From positions 1 to 10,309 of the forward strand of contig JAGAEB010000043.1 in the NCBI GenBank assembly GCA_017613335.1: 10,309 nt of DNA. Reading direction: 5' to 3'. Shown here in pieces: positions 5,536 through 10,309 of the stretch (position 1 is its first letter; every line of letters starts with the position of its first letter). Under the pieces are notes generated by a model, which was not told the DNA's origin, searched no databases, and worked only from the letters and a program-made list of their open reading frames with translations. Origin of the DNA: Methanosarcinaceae archaeon. GTDB taxonomy: Archaea > Halobacteriota > Methanosarcinia > Methanosarcinales > Methanosarcinaceae. Both the position numbers and the translations under genes were made by a program.

Positions 5536-6858
5536 TTATGCCGGCACATCTGAGACAGCATCTGTTCCGTTGCCGTCGTCTGTGAAATAAACCGGCAGGA
5601 AATACCTTTTCGGAACGCGGAACTGTTCCGTCATGATCCGGACGGTTTTCTGTGAAAGGATCAGAACCTTCTGAGGTCTGCGGACGATTCCGCGGCCGAT
5701 TCCGCGGCCGATTCCGCGATTGTAGTCAAAAGATTCATCACTTGAATTTATGTCATACATGAGACTTCTGCATGACCGGTCATATATGAATCTGTCATCA
5801 GAAACCAGAAAGAACGAATTCGTTGTTGTTTTTGTCAGACGGGAGAGGGGCGGGACAGAATTCTGCGCCGTCAGAAGCCAAAATATTCTCTGTGACTGAT
5901 AAGGCGGGCGATGACAGTCGACAAGCGGTCTGATACTGAATCCTGAAAGCGATTCTTTCTGAAAGACTTCTGATACGGATTCTGAGATGACATGTTCGCC
6001 CCAGGCAGATGAGAGAATATCGGATCTTTTATTTTCGATTGTTTTCAGCTCAGAACGAATGCCGGCGGAATCGTCGGGGATGCTGTTTCTTTTCGGAGAA
6101 TCGGGTTGGCTTACCTTGTTCTGAAGGGACGGGATCGGCAGATAAACGTAGAAATCATGATCGAGGAAATCTTTCTGAAGCTCGGGCGGTTCTGATGAAG
6201 GGAGAAGGAACACCCTGAAAAACGCAGTCACGATAAGACCGGAAATGATCGAAGAAAAAGCAGCATTTCCGTAGACAATATCGTTGTCGTTGATGCCGAA
6301 TTCAGTGTAATGTTCGATAACGATCTGACAAAGGCAGAAAACGAGAAGGACCGTAAAAACAGTTGCCAGTGAAAACGCCGGAACGGCATATACCGCTCTC
6401 AGCAGAAAACAGTCTTTCTTCCTGTCATTGATGATAATGAAATTTCTGAAGGAAGCAGCATAAAGCCCGGGAAGGAGCAATCCGGCCATGAACAGAACAG
6501 TCAGGATCAGTTGGTGATATTCATGATCGGGAAGCCCGGAAATACAAAGAAACAGACTGACGGCGAAGCATACCAGGAAAAAAGGACCCCACATACAGCA
6601 GGAGCCGAAAAATATGCTGCTGATCGTATGGGAAAAATCGCGTCCTCCGGAAAAGACATAAAACGGCTTTCTGAGCCGGGGCACCAACAGGACAAGAACA
6701 GGCAAAAGGAACAGGGAAAACATAAGAGAATAAAGGATAACACCGAGACTGTCCGTGAGATCACATCCTGAAAGAATCCGATGTTGCCGGATTAAACAAT
6801 AAGATATATAACAAGTTTTTTCATCTGCAAATATGGAATTAAGGAAAACAGAACACAC
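5536..6858 (-). CDS. Unrecognised polytopic membrane protein with soluble C-terminal half
   Basis: I do not recognise this family. The longest frame gives 440 residues from a GTG at 6858. Met46 (ATG at 6723) is a serious alternative start because a strong minus-strand TATA box (6801-6812) lies between the two. Hydrophobic segments are at about 38-60, 86-108, 115-137, 153-182 and 198-219 (long-form numbering), so there are probably five membrane spans. From about 220 the protein is polar, with several SxS and charged stretches. A glycine-arginine repeat, RGIGRGIGRGI, is at 381-391, followed by a predicted beta-strand region (KVLILSQ, RYFLPVYF). The gene is divergent from the first lipoprotein gene and converges with gap. 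Its product is probably cell-envelope associated. The coding call is supported by length, hydrophobic pattern and the promoter; no function can be assigned. Confidence 0.75.
   Translation of the reverse strand: MCSVFLNSIFADEKTCYISYCLIRQHRILSGCDLTDSLGVILYSLMFSLFLLPVLVLLVPRLRKPFYVFSGGRDFSHTISSIFFGSCCMWGPFFLVCFAVSLFLCISGLPDHEYHQLILTVLFMAGLLLPGLYAASFRNFIIINDRKKDCFLLRAVYAVPAFSLATVFTVLLVFCLCQIVIEHYTEFGINDNDIVYGNAAFSSIISGLIVTAFFRVFLLPSSEPPELQKDFLDHDFYVYLPIPSLQNKVSQPDSPKRNSIPDDSAGIRSELKTIENKRSDILSSAWGEHVISESVSEVFQKESLSGFSIRPLVDCHRPPYQSQRIFWLLTAQNSVPPLSRLTKTTTNSFFLVSDDRFIYDRSCRSLMYDINSSDESFDYNRGIGRGIGRGIVRRPQKVLILSQKTVRIMTEQFRVPKRYFLPVYFTDDGNGTDAVSDVPA
5686..5721 (-). repeat. 12-bp tandem repeat encoding a Gly-Arg-Gly-Ile motif
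   Basis: There are two perfect copies of GATTCCGCGGCC and a third that differs at the end (GATTCCGCGATT). On the minus strand they encode the RGIGRGIGRGI segment of the membrane protein. The period is four codons. Confidence 0.9.
6801..6812 (-). promoter_or_regulatory. Minus-strand TATA box inside the long form of the membrane protein gene
   Basis: Read on the minus strand this is GTTATATATCTT, the best TATA match in the divergent region. It would start transcription near 6781, upstream of Met46 but downstream of the GTG at 6858. It therefore supports the shorter protein. Confidence 0.5.
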
Positions 6859-6860
6859 TT

Positions 6861-6874
6861 TTTAATATAGTATG
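6861..6874. promoter_or_regulatory. Divergent TATA element between membrane protein and lipoprotein genes
   Basis: TTTTTAATATAGTA is A/T-rich on both strands. On the plus strand it would set initiation near 6890-6895, about 45 nt before the lipoprotein ATG. On the minus strand (TACTATATTAAAAA) it would set initiation near 6842, just after the GTG at 6858. Confidence 0.5.
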
Positions 6875-6891
6875 AGATCCGTTTTAAACAT

Positions 6892-6914
6892 CGGATAATT
6901 CTCAGAAATATCCG
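6892..6914. promoter_or_regulatory. Imperfect 23-bp palindrome at the expected lipoprotein transcription start
   Basis: Two half-sites, CGGATA-A-TTCT and AGAA-A-TATCCG, are symmetric around C6903 with one mismatched pair. Each half is 11 bp. The site overlaps the predicted start of the lipoprotein transcript, which suits an operator for a dimeric regulator. It could equally be a hairpin at the 5' end of the mRNA. Confidence 0.5.
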
Positions 6915-6935
6915 AATTATGAAGAAGGAATTTCT

Positions 6936-7505
6936 ATGAAAAAAATGACAATCATCATTGCGTCGTTAGTTGTCCTCTTCGCCGCTGTTTCTTTCTCCGG
7001 ATGCCTCGGCGGAAACGACACCGATACGACACCGACCCCCTCTCCTCAGCCCTCTGCTGAGCCGACGACTCAGGCAGCTGAGCCGACGACCCAGGCAGCC
7101 CGGCCGACGACTCAGGCAGCTGCACCGACGACGCCGGCCGCACCGGCAGCAGGCGCTCTGACCGTTTCCGACAACAACGCAGGCACGCCCGCCAATGCAG
7201 ACATCGCCTATATCCCGGTCAGCAACACCAGAACGTTCTCTCCGTCCTCCCTTGACAGAACTGTGGGATCCGGTCTGCGCATCAGAAACACGGACACGAA
7301 ACTCAACTCCAAATTCCTGATCCACTCTCCGGAAGGAGCTTTCGAAGATATGCAGGTCAACCCGAACTACGACATGTACGTCATGTTCAATGCACCGGGA
7401 ACCTACAAGTTCGAGCTTTACTCCTTTGATGCAACTGTCGCCGCCGGCGGAACACTGACGCCGTTCGGAAGCGCACCGAGCGTTCTGACTGTGACCGTCG
7501 AGTAA
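6936..7505 (+). CDS. Secreted lipoprotein with Pro/Thr/Ala-rich linker and beta-rich, cupredoxin-like domain
   Basis: The 189-residue product begins with a signal peptide ending in the lipobox FSGC, with Cys23 as the predicted lipid anchor, so it is exported and tethered outside the membrane. Residues 24-73 are a Thr/Pro/Ala/Gln-rich linker with seven-residue repeats of the AEPTTQA type. Residues 74-189 form a small beta-rich domain containing FLIHSPEG, FEDM, NYDMYVMF, the APGTYKFELY turn and a closing LTVTVE strand. The pattern, especially PGTYKFE plus a final V-T-V strand, resembles a cupredoxin-like fold. However, the domain has no cysteine, and the position where the paralog has THR carries no histidine. 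The start at 6936 has AAGGAA five bases upstream. The gene has its own promoter and terminator and is clearly paralogous to the gene at 7712. The fold is inferred. Confidence 0.88.
   Translation: MKKMTIIIASLVVLFAAVSFSGCLGGNDTDTTPTPSPQPSAEPTTQAAEPTTQAARPTTQAAAPTTPAAPAAGALTVSDNNAGTPANADIAYIPVSNTRTFSPSSLDRTVGSGLRIRNTDTKLNSKFLIHSPEGAFEDMQVNPNYDMYVMFNAPGTYKFELYSFDATVAAGGTLTPFGSAPSVLTVTVE
7062..7142 (+). repeat. 21-bp tandem repeat in the lipoprotein linker
   Basis: Three 21-bp units start at 7062, 7083 and 7104, followed by a partial unit from 7125. Each begins CCGACGAC and encodes a PTTQAAx heptapeptide. The period is seven codons, so copy-number changes would only lengthen or shorten the stalk between the lipid anchor and the domain. 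Confidence 0.9.
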
Positions 7506-7546
7506 GACGGCGGAACGGAAAAGACATTCCGGTCACAGAAATTGAC

Positions 7547-7583
7547 AAAAGGCTTTCAGAAATATTTCTGAAAGCCTTTTTTT
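7547..7583 (+). terminator. Perfectly palindromic hairpin terminator of the first lipoprotein gene
   Basis: Bases 7547-7580 form a 34-bp perfect palindrome (left half from AAAAGGCTTTCAG), giving a stem of about 15 bp with a 4-nt loop. The T-run at 7577-7583 follows. On the minus strand four T also follow the stem. Confidence 0.92.
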
Positions 7584-7647
7584 ATCGGGATCCGGGCAGA
7601 ATTTCCGGAAAAAGCGCGGTCATTTCCCGGCCGGCGTCATCCGTAAA

Positions 7648-7660
7648 CTATTATTAAATG
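7648..7660 (+). promoter_or_regulatory. TATA box of the second lipoprotein gene
   Basis: ACTATTATTAAAT is a good TATA element. It would start transcription near 7680, about 30 nt before the ATG at 7712. Its position shows that the ATG at 7658 lies upstream of the transcript and is not the start. Confidence 0.6.
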
Positions 7661-7711
7661 ATGCCCTTTACAGCAACACAAATATCAGATAAAAACAAAG
7701 GAGACAAAATC

Positions 7712-8404
7712 ATGAAAAATGATCGTTTAAGACTGCTGATCTTTGTCATGATCGCATCAGTTCTTGTTTTTTCCGGCTGCCTCGGCATCGGAGATGATAA
7801 GGACACGGACAGACAGGTGACTGTCGGTGATGCCGGGACCGGATCGCCTGCCGAAGAGTCACCGTCGACGCCTGATTCATCAAAGACCGCCGCACCATCG
7901 CCCACTGCTGAGGCCGTCGCATCTTCACCGTCGCCCTCGCCGTCATCATCAGCTTCGTCGTCATCATCCTCATCATCTTCTTCGTCATCTTCATCCGATG
8001 AAGATGAGGAGATCGATTCCGGTTCCGGAAAGACGTCGTCCGGCGGATCCGACAGGCTCCCTGTCCTTGTTTTCTCATCCAATCAGGCAGGCATGTTCGA
8101 TCAGAATCAGATCGTGTTCATGCAGCTGAAAAAAGGACGCACTTTCCCCAGAACGGAAGTCAGCATCAATGAAGGAGATGTCATCCGTTTAAGAAATATG
8201 GATGATACCCACAGAACGACTTTCAGGATCCACTCCGTCGAAGGCTTCTTTGAAGACCGTGACCTGATGAGAAATTACGATATGTTCATCCAGTTCAACA
8301 AAGCAGGAACGTACAAGCTTGAACTTTACAACGGCGGCGCCGAAAAGGGAGAACTTGTTCCGTTCTCAGGCGGACCGAGCACGCTGACCGTGACGGTCTC
8401 GTAA
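7712..8404 (+). CDS. Secreted lipoprotein with poly-Ser/acidic linker and beta-rich, cupredoxin-like domain
   Basis: The start at 7712 is chosen over 7658 because AAAGGAG lies 8 bp upstream, a hydrophobic signal peptide then follows at once, and the lipobox FSGCLG falls at Cys23 exactly as in the upstream paralog. The 230-residue protein is predicted to be exported and lipid-anchored. The linker (24-115) is Ser/Pro/Thr-rich, then an unbroken run of 14 Ser (82-95) followed by DEDEE. The domain (about 116-230) aligns by eye with the first lipoprotein: FRIHSVEG, FFED, NYDMFIQF, AGTYKLELY and LTVTVS. A histidine (His167, in MDDTHRTTF) sits where cupredoxins often have their first copper ligand. 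No Cys or Met-Cys-His cluster follows the AGTYKLELY turn, so a classical copper site is unlikely. The gene has its own promoter and terminator. Confidence 0.88.
   Translation: MKNDRLRLLIFVMIASVLVFSGCLGIGDDKDTDRQVTVGDAGTGSPAEESPSTPDSSKTAAPSPTAEAVASSPSPSPSSSASSSSSSSSSSSSSSDEDEEIDSGSGKTSSGGSDRLPVLVFSSNQAGMFDQNQIVFMQLKKGRTFPRTEVSINEGDVIRLRNMDDTHRTTFRIHSVEGFFEDRDLMRNYDMFIQFNKAGTYKLELYNGGAEKGELVPFSGGPSTLTVTVS
7955..7996 (+). repeat. Serine-codon run (14 Ser) in the second lipoprotein
   Basis: Fourteen consecutive serine codons use TCG, TCA, TCC and TCT mixed, followed by GAT/GAA/GAG codons. The mixed codons show that the run is not a recent pure trinucleotide expansion and may be maintained at the protein level. 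Confidence 0.9.
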
Positions 8405-8465
8405 AAGGAACAGCAGAATAAAATCCGGCATACACGCCGGCAAAAATAAAAACAGGATAAACCCG

Positions 8466-8512
8466 AAAAGATCCGTTCCGCGCGGAAGATGTGCGGAACG
8501 GATCTTTTTTTT
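8466..8512 (+). terminator. Long hairpin terminator of the second lipoprotein gene
   Basis: A perfect stem of 15-16 bp (8466-8481 with 8493-8508; core GATCCGTTCCGC) closes an 11-nt loop and ends in eight T (8505-8512). The 61 bases between the stop codon and the stem contain a smaller stem, CCGGC/GCCGG (8425-8429 with 8436-8440). Confidence 0.92.
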
Positions 8513-8543
8513 ATTCGGAAGCATGGCTTTCCGGCCGGATTTT

Positions 8544-8650
8544 CAGGAAAAACAGGGATATATTTTCAGAAAACACGACTGTATTTCTCAGAAAACACGA
8601 TTGTATTTTTCAGAAAACACGGCTGCATTTTTCAGGATAACGTGTCTTCG
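8544..8650. repeat. 22-bp tandem repeat between the lipoprotein terminator and truA
   Basis: Three close copies of a 22-bp unit, CAGAAAACACGACTGTATTT plus two bases, start at 8567, 8589 and 8611. Degenerate copies flank them at 8544 and 8633. The period is not a multiple of three, there are no spacers, and the copies abut directly, so it is a non-coding tandem repeat and not a CRISPR array. Confidence 0.88.
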
Positions 8651-8670
8651 TTTTCCGTCCGGTCTGACGC

Positions 8671-9549
8671 TCAGTGTCTGAACGGATACCATTGATCATC
8701 GTCTTCGGATTCTGTTTTTTCCGAGGCGACGATATCTGTTGCAAACATGTGCGTGATCGTTGACATGACTCTGTAATATTCCGTCCTGTCACGGTAAAAA
8801 TCTGTGAGCTTTTCAACGGCGTAATTGTCTGTCACCCATTCGGGTTCGTTGGCGCCGTATGAAACGCTGATGAAAACAAGACCGTGCGCCGGTGCGGGTT
8901 CGAGTCCTTCTTCATAGTTTTCGGGATCGAGCATCCGGCTCACCCATTCGACGGGGCGTTTGCCTGCGCCGACGAGCATCAGCGCGCGGACGATCTTCCG
9001 GACCATGTTCCAGAGAAAAGCGTTTGCATCGATGTCGATCTGGATAATCTCGCCGGTGACGCGGATGTTCAGCGTCCGGACGGTTCTGATCGTATTCTGC
9101 GGATTTTTCCGGTCTCTTTTCGAAAAATTCGTAAAATCGTGCTCGCCGATGAAGAGATTTCCGGCTTCGCGCATCAGGGAGATGTCATAACTGTTTTTCG
9201 CGAGATAATACCGGTAGCAGCGGCTGACGGCATGGCGGCGGGGATCAAAAGCATTCGGAACGGGTGCAGAAGCCCAGACTCTTATATCTTCAGGAAGAAC
9301 GGAATTGATCACACGCGGAAGAGCGATCTCCGGAGAATCCGTATAAAACGTCATGATCTGGCCGACGGAATGAACACCGCGGTCTGTCCTTCCGGCTGAA
9401 GAGAGATCTGCAGATCCGGCGTCTTTGACGATCCTGAGCTTCTCAAGAGCGCGGAGCATATCCCCTTCGACGGTACGGTCATGCACCTGGATCTGAGAAC
9501 CGGAAAAACGGGTTCCGTCATAAGCTACTTTCAGAGCGATCTTAGTCAT
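8671..9549 (-). CDS. truA: tRNA pseudouridine(38-40) synthase TruA
   Basis: The product (292 residues from the ATG at 9549) matches TruA, which isomerises uridines in the anticodon stem-loop (positions 38-40) of tRNA. The catalytic aspartate is in SSAGRTDRGVHS (Asp56 by this start). Also visible are the N-terminal KVAYDGTRFSGSQ, the RCYRYYL motif, HDFTNFSKRD, and NAFLWNMVRKIVRALM with the conserved MVR. The C-terminal ~50 residues are charged and acidic and extend beyond the usual core. I prefer ATG 9549 because MTKIALKVAYDG fits the family. A GTG at 9558 would add three residues. The gene converges with the second lipoprotein gene and lies downstream of, but apart from, the surface protein gene. 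A TATA element just upstream suggests its own promoter. Confidence 0.95.
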   Translation of the reverse strand: MTKIALKVAYDGTRFSGSQIQVHDRTVEGDMLRALEKLRIVKDAGSADLSSAGRTDRGVHSVGQIMTFYTDSPEIALPRVINSVLPEDIRVWASAPVPNAFDPRRHAVSRCYRYYLAKNSYDISLMREAGNLFIGEHDFTNFSKRDRKNPQNTIRTVRTLNIRVTGEIIQIDIDANAFLWNMVRKIVRALMLVGAGKRPVEWVSRMLDPENYEEGLEPAPAHGLVFISVSYGANEPEWVTDNYAVEKLTDFYRDRTEYYRVMSTITHMFATDIVASEKTESEDDDQWYPFRH

Positions 9550-9584
9550 ATCAACCACTTTACATGCCGAAGAACAGGAATGAA

Positions 9585-9597
9585 CGATATACTCAGT
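9585..9597 (-). promoter_or_regulatory. Probable TATA box of truA
   Basis: Read on the minus strand, CTGAGTATATCGT places initiation near 9562, about 13 nt before the truA ATG. The same region reads TATACTCAGTATA on the plus strand and is thus nearly symmetric. Confidence 0.45.
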
Positions 9598-9661
9598 ATA
9601 CGGATGACAAGTATAAACAGGAATCGGTACCCGATGATAACAGAAAACGGGATCGATATAA

Positions 9662-9698
9662 CAGGAACAGCGACCGGCAATACCGGGAATTGTTCCTG
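9662..9698. other. Two-tier stem-loop between the surface protein gene and truA
   Basis: CAGGAACA (9662-9669) pairs perfectly with TGTTCCTG (9691-9698). Inside, after 4-nt internal loops, CCGG (9674-9677) pairs with CCGG (9683-9686) around CAATA. It lies in the 196-bp gap and is followed toward the surface gene by TATAAAAAGG (9719-9728), which on the minus strand gives a T5 tract after the surface gene stop. It may be a 3' element of that gene. Confidence 0.5.
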
Positions 9699-9745
9699 AG
9701 ACAGAGAATATGCCAAGTTATAAAAAGGATTCTCATCCGGAAACG

Positions 9746-10309
9746 TCAGACGGAAATGGTGGCCCGGCGCCGGATTTCCGGACTGGCGGTCGTTTCAGAC
9801 GGTCGTTTCAGGCTGTCTTCCCCGACAGTCTGATCCGTCCCGTTTTTGCGGTGAAGCGTATCATCCGGATCTGAAAGATCGCTTCCGGAAGAACCTGCCG
9901 GATCGGCAGGATCGACAGAATCGGCAGGATCAGCAGGATCGTTTTCCCGGGAGACATCCGGGTCGCAGGCGTCGTTCCCGGAGGAGGCGGGTGTCGTCTT
10001 CTTTTTTCTTCTGATGAAATCGATGATGAGAAGGATTACGATGACAGTGACGGCGCCCAGGACAAACCAGAAAAGAGGCGATCCGTAAATCTGAAGAAGG
10101 AATTCAGTGACACCGCTCTGCGGAGAAGATATGTCTGATGCTGTCACGGCGGAATCAGTCATCATCCGGGAAACGGAATCGGAGACGGACGTTGTGACGG
10201 ATTCCGATGCGGATTCTGCGGCAAGTTCTGCGGCGGGTTCTGCGGCAGGTTCCGCGGCAAATGTTGCAGCGGATTGTGCGGCAGGTTCTGCGGCAGATGT
10301 TGCGGCAGG
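9746..10309 (-). CDS. Single-pass surface protein, C-terminal part (5' end outside window)
   Basis: The frame is open through the right edge, so the ATG at 10165 is probably internal; 187 residues are visible. Residues 1-35 of the visible part (10309-10205) are Ala/Glu/Ser/Pro-rich with PAAE-type tetrapeptides, like an extracellular stalk. A Ser/Thr-rich stretch follows. One strong membrane span (FWFVLGAVTVIVILLIIDFI, about visible residues 80-99) comes next, then a positive stop-transfer FIRRKKK. The cytoplasmic tail is acidic with repeated DPA units (DPADPADSVDPADPAG) and ends in a basic stretch. The topology is therefore ectodomain outside, short tail inside. I do not recognise the family; the identity depends on the N-terminal part, which is not in the window. 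A minus-strand T-tract (9720-9727) after the stop may end the transcript. Confidence 0.8.
   Translation of the reverse strand, partial: PAATSAAEPAAQSAATFAAEPAAEPAAELAAESASESVTTSVSDSVSRMMTDSAVTASDISSPQSGVTEFLLQIYGSPLFWFVLGAVTVIVILLIIDFIRRKKKTTPASSGNDACDPDVSRENDPADPADSVDPADPAGSSGSDLSDPDDTLHRKNGTDQTVGEDSLKRPSETTASPEIRRRATISV
9900..9944 (-). repeat. 9-bp tandem repeat encoding DPA units in the cytoplasmic tail
   Basis: Five 9-bp units of the type GGATCGGCA start at 9900, 9909, 9918, 9927 and 9936. On the minus strand they encode the Asp-Pro-Ala repeats of the surface protein tail. Confidence 0.88.
10209..10309 (-). repeat. 12-bp tandem repeat encoding the Ala-Ala-Glu-rich stalk
   Basis: Units of the form GCGGCAGGTTCT start at 10218, 10230, 10242, 10254, 10266, 10278, 10290 and 10302, preceded by a partial unit at 10209. 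The array runs off the right edge. It encodes PAAE, SAAE and TSAAE-like tetrapeptides. Confidence 0.92.

Noticed and set aside
7658..7711. Upstream ATG extending the second lipoprotein by 18 residues
   Set aside because: It lies on the TATA box, lacks a ribosome binding site and would put a polar segment before the signal peptide. The ATG at 7712 has AAAGGAG and aligns with the paralog.
8544..8650. Possible CRISPR array
   Set aside because: The 22-bp copies abut directly with no unique spacers, and there are no cas genes. The same applies to the 24-bp and 15-bp arrays.
8489..8695. 68-codon plus frame after the second lipoprotein
   Set aside because: It starts inside the terminator loop and runs through a 22-bp non-coding repeat; its FFRKHG-like repetition is an artefact.
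8896..8907. GGGTTCGAGTCC resembling a tRNA T-arm
   Set aside because: It lies within conserved truA coding sequence, and no acceptor, D or anticodon stem can be built around it.
9564..9833. 89-codon plus frame in the gap upstream of truA
   Set aside because: It has no ribosome binding site, is made of Arg/Asp/Tyr/Asn-rich sequence, and overlaps the 3' end of the surface protein gene.

Overview
The window looks like a chromosomal segment of a methanogenic euryarchaeon, most plausibly from the Methanomicrobiales; the order is an inference from gene content, not a search result. The archaeal assignment rests on four things: a 6-hydroxymethylpterin pyrophosphokinase (MptE, tetrahydromethanopterin synthesis), an archaea-specific DUF373 membrane protein, a class II archaeal GAPDH, and TATA-type promoters with very short leaders. 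There are no rRNA or tRNA genes, insertion sequences or CRISPR arrays.

Layout, left to right. Positions 1-577 hold the 3' part of mptE on +, interrupted by in-frame 24-bp repeats. A 33-bp duplication spans its stop codon. DUF373 (748-2061, +) converges on a bacterial-type shikimate kinase (2153-2791, -). The kinase is divergent from a DUF89 metal-dependent phosphatase (3043-3954, +). A 15-bp minisatellite follows, then gap (4363-5394, +) with a strong hairpin/T-tract terminator. An unrecognised multi-pass membrane protein (5536-6858, -) shares a divergent promoter region with a lipoprotein (6936-7505, +), and a second, paralogous lipoprotein (7712-8404, +) follows. Each lipoprotein has its own long perfect terminator hairpin. 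truA (8671-9549, -) and the C-terminal part of a single-pass surface protein (9746-10309, -, running off the right edge) close the window.

Most genes are housekeeping and appear to be separately transcribed; nothing here forms a classical operon. The membrane protein, the two lipoproteins and the anchored surface protein form a cell-envelope cluster. The two lipoproteins carry a related small beta-rich domain, here suggested to be a cupredoxin-like fold without the full copper ligand set, on linkers of quite different composition.

The most striking property is the density of short tandem repeats. Inside genes the clear arrays have periods of 24, 15, 12, 21, 9 and 12 bp, all multiples of three, and they encode hydrophilic or low-complexity peptides. 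Outside genes the periods are 33, 15 and 22 bp. This suggests a genome with frequent repeat expansion that selection tolerates in linkers, tails, loops and spacers. I did not find a convincing new multi-gene defence or metabolic system. The best candidates for novelty are the repeat landscape, the lipoprotein pair with its divergent partner, and the bacterial-style hairpin terminators.
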